Of a DNA stretch of 64,000 nucleotides, positions 27,129 through 38,042 are shown one piece after another. Numbering within the stretch: the stretch's first letter is position 1; each line of letters starts with the position of its first letter. The notes beneath the pieces were generated by a model. It searched no databases. It was not told where the DNA came from and saw only the letters and a program-made list of their open reading frames with translations. Source of the stretch: Schizosaccharomyces osmophilus. Lineage: Eukaryota; Ascomycota; Schizosaccharomycetes; Schizosaccharomycetales; Schizosaccharomycetaceae. A program made the position numbers and the translations under genes. The stretch lies in assembly GCF_027921745.1 (NCBI RefSeq), contig NC_079238.1, positions 1,364,001-1,428,000 of the forward strand, in the 5' to 3' direction.

Positions 27129-28604
27129 ATGTCTGGTGTCATTTATTATAAATTTAAATCTCAGAAGGATCCCTCACGGGTGACCTTTGATGGTACTGTA
27201 GGAATGTCGGTTTTTGATGTGAAACGTGAAATTATCCAGCAAAAAAAGTTGGGAAGTGGTCTTGATTTCGATCTTTTGCTATACAATGCCAACACCAATG
27301 AAGAATATGATGACGATACATATATTATTCCCCGATCTACTTCTGTAATTGTGCGACGTGTTCCTGCTCAAAAGTCTGGCAAAGGTACGGCTGCCCGCTA
27401 TGTAAGCGGTGCACCACGTATGACTGGAAACACGAGGCCAGAATTAGCCAAGAAACCGGTACCTATGCTACAAAAAAAGCCCCAGCCAAACACCAATGCA
27501 TCTGGGGATGTATCTGCTACAAAGTCAGCTCCAGGTTCTTCAGAAGAAGCTGCCATTCAAGAGATGTTTCAAGTTTCGAGCGATCAATGGCGTGAGACGC
27601 AGGATAAAATGGCATCTGCTACTCCAATTTACAAACCTAATCAAAGACGGATTGCTGCGTCCGTTCCCGACAAGCCTCCTCCACCTGGCTATATTTGTTA
27701 TAGATGCGGCCTAAAAGGCCATTGGATTCAGGCCTGTCCTACAAATGCCGATCCAAACTATGACGGCAAACCGAGAGTGAAGAGAACAACTGGTATCCCA
27801 CGTTCGTTCCTTAAAAGCATTGATGCCCCTGCCGAAGGAGATACCGCGAATATTATGATAAACGCAGAAGGTGAATATGTGGTTGCACAACCAGATCAAG
27901 CGTCATGGGAGTCCTATCAAGCTCGGAAAGTAGCCTTGACTGCAAACGATGTTTATAAAATGCAGCCCCCCGACTCGTCATTGGCCTGTACCATTTGCAA
28001 AAAGCTGGCTAAAAACGCCCTTCGAACTCCTTGTTGTAACCAATTATTTTGCGAGGAGTGTATACAGACCGCTCTTTTAGACACCGATTTTGAATGTCCT
28101 CACTGTCATGAAAAGGACGTACTACTAGATTCCTTAAAAGCCGATTACCAGGTTCAACGAAAAATAGAATCCGTTGTTAGATCTGTCCTAGGTACCCATA
28201 ATAAAGAAAGCGGAGATTCCAATGCTAGTGTCGATTCTTCCGGTTCTTCCGTCAATGAGAAAAGAAAGCGTGATGATGAGGATGAAGTTAGCAATCCATC
28301 AAAATATAGCGCAAAGTCGTCAGCAAACTATGCAAAGCCATCCGCTCAACCCGCATTTCGACCTGGTATGCCCATGCCTCCTGGTATGCCGCCATTGCCT
28401 CATTTGCAGGGTTTCCCAGCACCATTTCCTCCTTTCATGATGCCTGGTTTTCCTCAAATGCCAATGATGAACAGTAACGAAATGAGCAATAACCCATATG
28501 GTCCTCAGTCTCGCATGAATTACAAAACACCAAATCGGTCTTCTCATTCCCCTACACCTACAAACTCGACAGTTCAAAATAACTCTTCAACGAACATAGC
28601 CTAA
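27129..28604 (+). CDS. mpe1: Cleavage/polyadenylation factor subunit Mpe1 (RBBP6 family, DWNN-zinc knuckle-RING)
   Basis: Mpe1 is the RBBP6-type subunit of the pre-mRNA cleavage and polyadenylation factor and has a RING typical of E3 ligases. The 491-residue single-exon product shows the diagnostic order: an N-terminal ubiquitin-like DWNN domain (about 1-78, starting SGVIYYKFKSQKDPSRVTFD), a CCHC zinc knuckle (Cys190, Cys193, His198, Cys203; CYRCGLKGHWIQACP), then a U-box/RING-like domain with cysteines at 287, 290, 302, 303, 308, 311, 323 and 326 (CTICKK ... CCNQLFCEEC ... CPHC). The C-terminal tail is rich in Met, Pro and Phe, then Asn/Ser. Identity is firm. Confidence 0.96.
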   Translation: MSGVIYYKFKSQKDPSRVTFDGTVGMSVFDVKREIIQQKKLGSGLDFDLLLYNANTNEEYDDDTYIIPRSTSVIVRRVPAQKSGKGTAARYVSGAPRMTGNTRPELAKKPVPMLQKKPQPNTNASGDVSATKSAPGSSEEAAIQEMFQVSSDQWRETQDKMASATPIYKPNQRRIAASVPDKPPPPGYICYRCGLKGHWIQACPTNADPNYDGKPRVKRTTGIPRSFLKSIDAPAEGDTANIMINAEGEYVVAQPDQASWESYQARKVALTANDVYKMQPPDSSLACTICKKLAKNALRTPCCNQLFCEECIQTALLDTDFECPHCHEKDVLLDSLKADYQVQRKIESVVRSVLGTHNKESGDSNASVDSSGSSVNEKRKRDDEDEVSNPSKYSAKSSANYAKPSAQPAFRPGMPMPPGMPPLPHLQGFPAPFPPFMMPGFPQMPMMNSNEMSNNPYGPQSRMNYKTPNRSSHSPTPTNSTVQNNSSTNIA

Positions 28605-29317
28605 TGTCATTACTGTAGTGAAAGCTAAGAAAGCATAGTTAATTGTAACGAACGTTACATGACTCTTGGCCTACAAATGCTTTTCTTGCCGTTAATGGCA
28701 TGTCTTTAAACGGAATATTTGCCCGTCGAATGATGTATCAAATTTTTGGATTCGCATTTCTCTAACTTCTTGGAATTAATTTCTGTAAGTCTAATCATTC
28801 TTTTAATAATTATTTACAATAAAAACTCATTACAGTTTGTTTATATGATGATTCTTTGTTTCCATTGTACCCTTTTCCATAGCTCGAGTTTTACCAATTG
28901 TACGTGGTAACTCTCCTGCTTTCTTTCGTATAGAAAGACACAGCGTTCAATGTAAGGCATGAAAAATAGAAAGGTAGAAATTTAACATTCAATAACTTAG
29001 ACTCCTTATTTTCATTTGCAATATACGATACAGTCTGTAAATATCCTAGACAAAGCTTTGAAAAAGGCCTTCTTATTTATGAAAGCCAACTTAACTTATG
29101 AACATCATTTTGAACTTGTTTTCTGCCCTATAACTTTTTTATTTTATTATAGATTTTTTACTTGCAGGTTCCAGTCGTGAATTGTATAGCTTGGTTACCT
29201 GTTAAGTAGGCCAGTCTTTTGTTTTTGCATGAAGCCGTAACATTCTTTTCACTGAACGATCGTTTTGTTAGAAGATTTAATTTCTAAAGATTTTTTTGAA
29301 GACACTCATTCGCGTTC
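28605..29317. other. Intergenic mpe1/dpb2
   Basis: 713 bp of AT-rich DNA with no supported feature. The distal portion is the presumed dpb2 promoter. Confidence 0.55.
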
Positions 29318-31207
29318 ATGGACACAGCTAATAAGGAAAATAAAGAAAATGTTAGTGCATCAAACTTGGTGAATCCTGTTGCACTACGACCAGTCGCGTT
29401 TCATGTATTTACCAGAAAATATGATTTAAACATTAATCGGGATTCCTTGCAAGAATTAGCTGCGTATGTATCGAAAAGATGTGGCTTGCAATGGCGAAGC
29501 CAGTGTGAACCACTCTTAGATGAAATTGCCAAGACTTGGAAGCGAACGCATGGTAAGTAAGTACGGTACTTGATTATATCCTCTAACGTATCTGCAAGAC
29601 TCGGAACCAATTGTGACAAAACCTCTCTTATCCTCCTTGTTAACCAATTTGACCGTTCCTCATGAAGCACGTACATCTTCGTTTTCTCGGGCGCCAACGC
29701 TCGACTCAACTAATTCACTCTTACGTTCTAGCAGTACTCAAGTTCGAGATACTCTTCGCGAAGACGATTATTTCCGAGTCATTGATGCCTTTCAGCTTCC
29801 GAAGAGAATATATGACTCGAGCCGAAAAATCTTCGTTCCGTCGAAAACTAGTCCAAGCCTGCTGGCTCCAGCTTCTGCTTCTGTGGATATGCTTCACCGT
29901 AGGTTTCACGTAGTATATAGTCGAATTCTCAGAAACGAAAATTTCCAAAACCCATCTTTTAGTGGATCATTTTCCCAAACAAAATCGCATCAAATTACGC
30001 CAATTAGAAATCTTTTAGGAAGATCTGGTGGTGAGTTTTTGCTTTTCGGACTTTTGTCGCTAGCACCTGATGGAAAACTTTGGTTAGAGGATTTGGACAG
30101 TCAAGTACAACTTGATATATCGAAAGCTACCTTTGGGTTTGGTCATTTTTGCGCCGGTTGCTTAGTTTTGGTTAACGGGCAGTTTATGGACTCTGGTGTT
30201 TTCTTGGTTACGGAAGTCGGCCATCCACCTATAGAAAGGAGGGAAACCTCTTTAAAAGCTCTCTCTCAAGTAGATTCCTTTGGATCCCAACTAGACGCTA
30301 ATCAAGTCGCTTTACTCCGTCATGCTGAACAAGCTTATAAAGCGCCTTTTGTTTTCCTCAGCGAAGTCCATCTCGATGATACACGATGTCTACAGGCATT
30401 AGAAAAAGTATTTCAAAAATACGAATACATCGAACTGCTACCTGCTTGTATCATTTTGTGCGGAAGTTTTACATCCACAGCATTTCACAACTCGGGTAGT
30501 TCCTTAGATTATAAAGAGGGATTCAATAAACTAGCTCTTATTTTTGCTAAATTCCCGAAGATTTCAAGAGATTGCAAAGTTATATTCGTTCCTGGTCCTA
30601 ATGATCCTTGGACTACTTACGGTCTTTCGTTGATGCCAAAGCGTGCAATTCCTCTTCATTTTGTTAATCGTGTCCAAAGGATATGCAAAAATGCTATATT
30701 TACTTCTAATCCTTGTAGAATATCTTTCTTTTCCCAGGAGATTGTAATCTATCGTGATGACATTACCGGAAGATTCCAAAGACATGGCTTAAAAGCTTCT
30801 CAAAACGCTAAATCTGACACGCTTCCTCTTGAGGAGCAACAGTTGTATCAAAACAGAAAGGTAATTTCATTGCTCATCATGTTGTTTACTAACTCGTTCA
30901 AGCTCGTGAAGACTATCCTAGATCAGTCGCATTTGTCTCCATTCCACCCTAGAACAAGGCCTGTGCTTTGGGACTTCGATTATTCCTTGAGTACTTTTCC
31001 TTTACCTAATTGTGTAAGTTCCATGGTAGCGTTAACATACTAACGATTTAGTTGGCAATTGTGGATTCCCAAGTTCCATCTTTCAATGTTCACTATGGCG
31101 GTTGTCTAACACTGAATCCGGGACCATTGATACTTGGTCTGCATTACAATTGGCAAGAACTCCATCCAGTTACCAAACAAGTTATCTCGTATCAAGAGCG
31201 TCTTTAA
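29318..31207 (+). CDS. dpb2: DNA polymerase epsilon subunit B, Dpb2
   Basis: Dpb2 is the essential second subunit of the leading-strand DNA polymerase epsilon, linking the polymerase to the CMG helicase. I join 29318-29552, 29599-31013 and 31052-31207 to a 601-residue product; introns are 46 nt (CTAAC branch, AAG acceptor) and 38 nt, the shortest I found here. The N-terminal helical domain (residues 1-80; LRPVAFHVFTRKYDLNINRD) is followed by an OB-fold region and an inactive calcineurin-like phosphoesterase fold (CIILCGSFTS; VIFVPGPNDPWTTYGLSLMP). The last exon supplies the conserved C-terminal NPGPLILG region. The frame agrees across both junctions. Confidence 0.94.
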
Positions 31208-32025
31208 GTCCTATGGGCCGTAAGGATTCTACACCAAAAAGGTCAATTTCATTATAAATGTAACATCTATGGGTATTTAAGTGGACTTATTTAAGGAAGA
31301 ACTTCAGAGTTGATAGAAAAATATCAGGGATAGTGTATAATATATTAATTAATTTGCATTCATGAATGAAAATGTTTCTCAGTAAATGGATCTATCTGAC
31401 AGCCACTGCGGTGAAAGTAGAAGGCACATGGCACCGTTGATAAAGATTGTCTATTATTTGTAAACCATCCTTCATTCATATTGTGAATGAAATTTCCAAT
31501 CTTCCGAATTCATAATTGGAAGGGTAACTAAGCATTCAACACAGTTGAGCAATTGCAATTTCACTTAATATGGTATACTGGCATCGTGTGTTAATAACAA
31601 TCTCTTTTTGAAACTGCTGTTAGAATTTACTCTCAATCACAAACTGCATAAAGGCCATAGACAAAGAAGCTTTTTTATTCCTAATCCAAACAAATAATGA
31701 AAGTAAGGTACGAGTTATGCAAAGAACATTATAAATTAAAATGTAATAAAATCATATCAACTACGCAGAAAGATAAAACGGATATTAAAATTAAGTAGGA
31801 ACGGCACGGGAAATTAAAATTAGGAGGCAAAACATGAAAACGGGGGCATAAACCATTTAAGACAGATCAGAATGTCTTCCAGTTGAAAAAATCGGAACTA
31901 TTAGAACATGCAGAGAATTCTTAATCAGCAAAAAGCTCTAGTCGTAGGTCCTCTAAGACTAGATATCGATGGTGTAATATTTTGATCGGAAGGAAGAAAG
32001 TAAGCCATGGTCCATTAATATAACA
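31208..32025. other. Convergent intergenic dpb2/Vac7-like gene
   Basis: About 820 bp of 3' flanking sequence with no supported gene or RNA. The stretch is AT-rich with no repeats of note. Confidence 0.55.
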
Positions 32026-32906
32026 TTAAATAAAATTCGGCATGTAAAAAACGTACAGTAAAAGGAACAGGAAAATACCAGCTAAAAGCAGAAGAATAAA
32101 TAATCGCTTCGACAGGAAATACCTAGAATGGGAGGTGGAGGATGAATCCGATTTCGAGAGGTTTTCACTCAGAAATCGACTGTGATGTGTGTGCCAAGAT
32201 TGGCTGTTATCCTTTTGTAACAAATGAGTCTTGGTACTTGGGATATGATTTGGCAAATGTGAGGCGAGCCCACGAGTTGTGGCAGTGGGACTCATACTTT
32301 TCATGTCAGTAGACGCAGCAGCAGGAATAGAAGAAAACTTTGCTGATCGTTTAGGAACAATCTTTGGAGACCAATTGGAAGCACCAAGGGAAGTACCATT
32401 TGAGCTAGTAGCACCATAATGAGAAACATGATTGATTGGCGGTAACATTTCCAACGGAAGATTGCAAGCCTGTAAGGATCTGATAGAATTGGACGGAGAA
32501 TGTTGAGAATCTTCATCATATGGAGAATTCACACTTTCGTATACAAAGTTCTCGCTCTCCTCATCGTTGGAATCTTGGTCAACAGCAGACGCAACTCTCG
32601 CAGCAAACATTGCTGACTTCGAAGTTATGACTGAAACAATTAGTATAAAGTTTATTAAAAGGAATTCGCATCCACCAGCAGTGGTAAAGGCCACCACCTC
32701 AACAGCTAAGCTAGTAAACATGTGGCCTATCACAACATACCATTCGGCACTGAAACCTTTTTCTTCTTGGAGCTATTCTTCTTTGACTTTAAAGCTTCAA
32801 AGGAAGGTTTTTTCGAGCAACTTCCAGATATTTGGACCTGCGAAACGTTCATGACAGTTTCCGTTTCCACGGACATTTGCATTGGTTTCGACTCTGGGAT
32901 TTTCAT
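32026..32906 (-). CDS. Tail-anchored protein, probable Vac7 counterpart
   Basis: Two exons (32741-32906 and 32026-32630; 110-nt intron with GTATGT donor and CTAAT branch) give 256 residues. The N-terminus is Lys/Ser-rich, the middle is Ser/Asn-rich low complexity, and residues near 230-252 form one strong membrane helix (LFILLLLAGIFLFLLLYVFY) preceded by SKR. Only about four residues follow, so the protein should sit tail-anchored in a membrane. By position next to dpb2 and fta3 I believe this corresponds to the fission-yeast gene annotated vac7, a regulator of PI(3,5)P2 synthesis on the vacuole. No catalytic domain is visible and sequence alone does not prove that role. An ATG-like start in the intron frame is not used. 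Confidence 0.75.
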
Positions 32907-33218
32907 CTTCACTAAATGAATTGCAATTCCTTTCCTTAATGAAACCTTTAAAGCTCAAAACAAAGGCACAATGGCTCTTGGACGTTTATTTCTAGTTTCT
33001 TCTTGTCATGCGAATGGCACATTACAATCCCTAGGTTCTTGTCACTTGTTGACGCAACCCTACCCTAATACCATATAAGTGCTAGTCACAGTCTTTTTCT
33101 ATTTACACACTATATAAACTACCTGCATTCTACCTATTTATTTACGCGATCGATATATCTCAGTGAAGTTTGAGAAGATTCGGTTTTGCTGTGCTGTGAT
33201 TAGCGTGATGTGAGTCGC
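32907..33218. other. Divergent promoter region of the Vac7-like gene and fta3
   Basis: 312 bp between divergent starts. It contains a HomolE/HomolD-type pair (see the regulatory entry) pointing toward fta3, and a TATATAAA at about 33110. Confidence 0.7.
33057..33090 (+). promoter_or_regulatory. HomolE plus HomolD-like promoter pair upstream of fta3
   Basis: ACCCTACCCT (33057-33066) is an exact HomolE box. TAGTCACA (33083-33090) matches the HomolD consensus CAGTCACA at seven of eight bases. Spacing is 16 bp. In S. pombe this pair drives ribosomal-protein genes, with HomolD replacing TATA; here the next start codon on the plus strand is fta3, about 130 bp downstream. Confidence 0.65.
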
Positions 33219-33896
33219 ATGCATCTTCCAACAGAGTTACAAATACAATGCCAACGACTTGTAGGCCTATTGGCAGGGCGGTCAGCAACAACTGAGAAGC
33301 TTGACTCCGAAGCTTCTGACTCTGGAGAAAGGTTTGTCTTGCTACAACGCGAGGATAGGACATATCATTATTGGAAAGAGTTTACAGAATTGCTTCGAAT
33401 ATTGTCGCTTACTGCTACGAAAGATCAAGAAGATGAAGATAAAAGCGCCTTTTTTGACGCTTTTGAAAGTTTGACTACTTTACGATCGTTACAGGAGGAA
33501 TTCTCATCTTCATCTTCTTCTAAACACTCGAAGGCTTACGTTGAGTCGTTACTCCAAAAGCAAAACCATTTTTCTGAGGAAAATTTGCAACTAGAAGAAG
33601 AGATATTGGACCTCAATCAAAATATTCAGAAGGAACGTGTTTTGTTGCAGTCGATTGAGCCGGCATCCCAAGAAGTTGCCGCGAATCTTTTGCAGCATTC
33701 TTCTAAAAATGACGTCTATCGTGATTCTATGGAAAGTACCCATCAAGAACTGAGGATGGAAAAAAGTCGATGGGAAATCTTACGCAACGTTGTTCAAGTG
33801 ATTATCTTGGAATCTGGTTTATCTTTTGCTGACAATGAGCACCTACTTTCCATCATGGAAGAATGTGGGGAGCAAAACTATGATCATACAGTTTAA
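33219..33896 (+). CDS. fta3: Inner kinetochore protein Fta3 (CENP-H family)
   Basis: The product is a 225-residue coiled-coil protein. Residues about 100-190 are strongly helical and charged (LEEEILDLNQNIQKERVLL). The C-terminal motif RWEILRNVVQVIILESGLSF followed by ADNEHLL matches the C-terminal signature of CENP-H proteins (an Arg-Trp, then a helix, then I-x-x-SG and an acidic stretch). CENP-H is part of the constitutive centromere-associated complex (Sim4 complex in fission yeast) and acts at centromeric chromatin. The start is the ATG at 33219; the open frame begins with an upstream GTG. Assignment rests on the motif, length and position. Confidence 0.82.
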   Translation: MHLPTELQIQCQRLVGLLAGRSATTEKLDSEASDSGERFVLLQREDRTYHYWKEFTELLRILSLTATKDQEDEDKSAFFDAFESLTTLRSLQEEFSSSSSSKHSKAYVESLLQKQNHFSEENLQLEEEILDLNQNIQKERVLLQSIEPASQEVAANLLQHSSKNDVYRDSMESTHQELRMEKSRWEILRNVVQVIILESGLSFADNEHLLSIMEECGEQNYDHTV

Positions 33897-34034
33897 GAAA
33901 AAGTTTTACTGTGAAAGGTATGTTCACCCATTTTTCAAAATATACCCAATGATGGTTTTTATGAATTTCTTCAACGGAGCCCTTCAACTAAAATGTTGGT
34001 TGGTGCGGGACGAGACTTGACATACTGAGGGTAG

Positions 34035-34066
<32 letters not shown>

Positions 34067-34484
34067 CAAATTGAATTATCTTACTAATCTATGTTTAGCT
34101 AATAGTCCTACAATTTAGATTGTTTTGTTGTTAACAATAAACTTTTTCATTTACATACGAGTCTAAAACAAGGGTATACACATAGGTAAATTAAGGAGTG
34201 TAGTCATAACGGAAAAAGAAGAAAGGTAAGATGTAATAAACAAGATGCTAGGTATATCTTGACAAAATTTACGCAAGATCGAAACCGGTACAGTTCTTTC
34301 AACGCGGGAGAATTCTATAATATGGAGGAGAGGAAATTTGTAAGCAGTGATCAGTCAAGTGAAACGAATCAGGCTAAAAGAAAAGTTCATTAGCTTGATC
34401 GCACTTTCATCGCCGCGTAAAGCAACACACATAAGGAAGTAGCAAAACTAATTGTACAAAGGACTCCAACGTTTTTGTTTTAAA
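33897..34484. other. Convergent intergenic fta3/nxt3
   Basis: 588 bp of 3' flanking DNA. It includes an uninterrupted run of 30 T (34037-34066). No gene was seen. Confidence 0.6.
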
Positions 34485-35942
34485 TTAAATATTTTGTTTT
34501 TTGGTAGCGTTGTTTTCTTTTGAAGGACCATCATAGCCACCTCTACCAGGGCGGTTGCGGAATTGGCGTCTAGCTCCACCATTGTAGCTATCACCACCCC
34601 GACGATCGTTGGATTTACCTAGTCTGTTGGGTACCACGCGGCGTCTCTCTTCAATGCTTAAGGTGCCATTTTCAGTCTCCACGGAACCCTTAGTCAATGC
34701 TGCCTGAACACAAGCATGGTCGTTAAAATCAACGTAAGCTGTGCCCTTACGACGGGCATATTCAACACTCTTGACGGAACCGAAAATGCCAAGTACTTGT
34801 TTCAGACTGTCCTCGGCAACATCATCTGGGATATTCTTGACGAAAACGGAGGTTTCCAACTGTTTCTCATTCTGGGGTTGTTGAGTAGTCGGCACATTCG
34901 CGGGCTTAATAGTCGAAGTTTGTCGCTGAGGAGAAGGTATACTATCGGCTACAGCAGTTTGAGATTTGGACTCGGGAGCATTACGAGCAATCAAATTTGC
35001 CCATGTTTTTGGAGCCCTGGCGGTAGCAGATGGTGCAGCAGGACTAAGTTGTTTGGGAGCAGCTTCAGCTTCGGATTTATTGAAAACAGGGGCAGCCTGG
35101 GTTGGAGAAGGGGAGGCTACTGAAGGCAAAGGTTCGGGGTTAGGTTGTTGAGGAACTTCTACATTAGCAGGTTCGGGAGAGGCGGTCGAAACAGCAGCCA
35201 AAGGAACTTGAGGATTCTCAGTTTCGGATTTATATGGTTCGGAAGGCAATGATTCATCTTTTGATTCTTGAGGTGTAAAAGAAGGAGCATTGTTGCTGTT
35301 CATGTGAGAGACCTCAGGAGCTTCAGTTTCCTCAACGTCTTCATCTTCAACGTCTTCACGCAAAAAACGGAAAATATCATTTAAAACAAAGTAGCCATTG
35401 GGCTGTTCTGCCAAAAAGAAGGTTTGGGCAAATTTTCTGGAGAGTTTTCCCTTGTTGGACATTTCTCCCAAAACCTGGATGACGATACCTCCATTGCAAG
35501 AAGCTAAGCTGTCAACATTGGAGATAAGGACCTTACAGTTTTGAAAGTCTAAATCCAAAATCTTGTTGTGAATCTCCTATAGCCATGAGTTAGTAAAAAC
35601 TTATCATTCTAAGCAGGACTGGTAACAATACTGGTTGCATTATAGTCACCGACCTTGAGTAACCTATACTTACCTGTTGTCCATGACAAAGATTAATGGC
35701 TTCTCCCTCTTCACCATGAACCAATGTCGACTTCTTGGTATAAAAGCACTAGAAGCATTAGCATAGATCCCGAAACTTTTCAAATCAATCCCTTGGGTGA
35801 CTGATATGACCATTCATTAAAAACTTACATGAAGACGATGGGGTTCCTTATTCAGATAAGTATAGTATTCTTGAACAAACATCCAACCAATTTCATCTTT
35901 TCCTACTACGGGTTCCAATACAGTGGTATTTTCAGCGGTCAT
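34485..35942 (-). CDS. nxt3: Ubp3-associated protein Nxt3 (G3BP/Bre5 family)
   Basis: Nxt3 is the fission-yeast counterpart of budding yeast Bre5 and animal G3BP, the RNA-binding cofactor of the deubiquitinase Ubp3 in stress granules and ribophagy. Exons 35829-35942, 35674-35748 and 34485-35576 join in frame to 426 residues. The first ~130 residues form an NTF2-like domain (GWMFVQEYYTYLNKEPHRLH; AQTFFLAEQPNGYFVLND). A long Pro/Glu/Ser-rich linker follows, then an RRM from about 305 to 375 (SVFVKNIPDD; KGTAYVDF) and a Gly/Arg-rich tail (RRQFRNRPGRGGYDG). NTF2 plus RRM plus RGG is the G3BP signature. Its partner gene ubp3 lies about 28 kb away in this window. Confidence 0.95.
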
Positions 35943-36720
35943 TGTAATGAATGTTTTTCCAACGTAAATAAAAGTCTAAAAGTTACTGTATAAATCTACG
36001 AAATACAGGTTCGTCAGAAGAAAGTTTTCTGTGCGTTGTTCAACAAAATTCTGCAAGGGAACTGTCCGGAATTACCGAAGGTCACCGAGCTTTCACCGAA
36101 AAAAAGAAATTACAAAATTGCTTGTTTGCGAAAGGAAAGAATTTCTGTTTACAGAAGGAACAGCTTTGAAAAAGGAGGAGAATCGGTTTATTATTAATGT
36201 CTTAACTACAAATTCATAGTCATTTTTTCAAGTGCTTTGAGCGCATTATACCGTAAACAAATAAGTCATGAACGAAAAGTACAGATGCAAAAAGAGAGAC
36301 AATGGGAAGAGAGCTTTTTTCATGCGATACGGACGTTTTTACTTCTAAAAAAAGGGCTCATAACGTTTAATGAACGAGTTAGTCATTCGGTTGATAGTTA
36401 TCCTTCATTGCACACCATGAGAGAAACTAGAAAACTAACCGATGTTTTTCGTCCTTTACTATTTGCTAACTGTATGTCTTTTCATTTTCTTTCTTCGTAT
36501 ATGCACCGTGCAAATGAGTTAAAATGTCCGTCTTGAGTTGTTCACAGCTGCTGTAGCATACTTGTCCCTCTACCCATCTCTTTGTCAAGAACCATTCTGC
36601 TTCGAAAACAGCCATACTGACAAAAAGTGGTCTCAGAGTCACGAATTTAAGAGGAGAAGTGCTTTTGTTTTTTTTGGCTCAAAGAACCTGCCGCAAAACA
36701 TACTTTGAGAAATTTTCATA
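35943..36720. other. Divergent promoter region nxt3/utp16
   Basis: 778 bp. Plus-strand open frames at 36031-36219 and 36237-36536 begin at non-ATG codons, have no motif and look like chance. I see nothing else. Confidence 0.55.
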
Positions 36721-37478
36721 ATGGCAAAACTTGCATCGCCGAATGGGGCATCCGCTCTATCTCGCGTTAGTCAAAATGAAATAAAGAATAAAAATAAAAA
36801 CTCATTTAAAGCCAAGGAGATAGCTTCTCACCAAGAGGATCCTGAATCTGACTCTGATGAAGCACCCGAAGAGGTTTCCGTCAAGAGTAGTTCTTTGGAA
36901 GCAAAGGAGCAGTTGAGACAACTGCATGAACATGAGAGAAGGTACTGAAATCGCGCAAGGTTTTTTGGCATCTTTTGCGGTTGCGAGTGAGCGTTGAGAA
37001 ACGAGCCAATGCTTGGTTTTCAACATGCAACATTGACTAACATATCCTGTTTAGATTACGAGAAAATGCAAAAGAAAAGCGAAGAATCGCCAACGATAGA
37101 AATCGCGAACGAAACGCAACTGTACAAGAAGCACAAAAGCTAGATCTTTCTATTTTAGAGGATGCTGCTAAGGAAGAAGAAGCAAGAGAAGAGGAAGGTG
37201 AGTTAGATGAGGAAGATGATGATATGGAAAGCTTGAAGCATATCCCAATGAACAACAAGATTTTGTTTCCAACTGAGGAGGCTCCTCAAAAAAAGCGCAA
37301 AAACAAAGTTGTAAAGAAGGGTGATTTTAGAGTTTCCGTCTTGGATACCTCCAAGAAGGATCATTTAGCTCCTGGATCCGATGCAAGGTTATCTCAAAAG
37401 AAACGTTCTTGGCTTCAGCGTCAAGTCGTTCCCCGTCAAAACAAACGTCGTAAACCTCTTACTGCTGGCTCTTTGTAA
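36721..37478 (+). CDS. utp16: U3 snoRNP/SSU processome protein Utp16 (Bud21 family)
   Basis: Two exons (36721-36941, 37055-37478) give 214 residues, matching Bud21/Utp16, a component of the U3-containing small-subunit processome in the nucleolus. The donor is a less usual GTACTG; the acceptor follows a GACTAAC branch site. The N-terminal half is Lys/Asn/Glu-rich, the middle is a charged helix (KEKRRIANDRNRERN), then an acidic patch (EGELDEEDDDMESL). The C-terminus is basic, with the family-like KKGDFRVSVLDTSKK and RLSQKKRSWLQRQVVPR stretches. Assignment uses composition, the C-terminal motif, length and position. Confidence 0.85.
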
Positions 37479-38042
37479 TGCGTTTTTTGAGGTACTTCGA
37501 AAACTCGCCTTCTATTTTGTTGTTCATATAAAAAAAAGATATATCGTTGGCTCGTCTTTATTCCCATGCTTTACGCGGTCGTCGACACGTAAACAATGAA
37601 GCAATAACTTTTTAGCGGTTTTTTTTTAAAAAAAAAAAAAATTTTGATAAAAAAAGGAAGAAAAGGGAGAACTGGTTTCTTGGTTTAGAAAGGACATTAC
37701 GACTCTTAATTAGTAATTTATTTCTGGGTAATTTCTTTTATTAATCTTTTTGTTTGTATTGTATCTAGAAAAGTAGAATTTGCTATCTTTTTGTAGGATG
37801 GAATGAGTTTGTAACATTAACCAATGCTTTTCAGAATTTTTAAAAAGTGAGAACTTGTTCAACATACCTTTTCATTAATATAGAAGAAAGTAAAAATTAT
37901 ATATAGTTTTCTACAACAGAAAAGCTTCAAAGAATGCATTTAGGGCTTCTCCCTATATCTCCTAAATGGGGGTGCGAGAGCGAAATCACTACCAAGTACA
38001 TTTTTCCAACCAAGACTTAGGTTAAGCGTCTTTCTAATTGCC
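37479..38042. other. Intergenic utp16/los1
   Basis: 564 bp. An oligo-T tract runs directly into an oligo-A tract at 37619-37641, a self-complementary block near the utp16 3' end. No gene was seen. Confidence 0.6.

Noticed and set aside
36031-36536. Two plus-strand open frames between nxt3 and utp16
   Set aside because: They begin at non-ATG codons, have no motif and lie in a divergent promoter region.
37619-37641. Oligo-T/oligo-A block as a bacterial-style terminator hairpin
   Set aside because: This is a eukaryotic nuclear locus; the block is a simple homopolymer junction near a gene 3' end.
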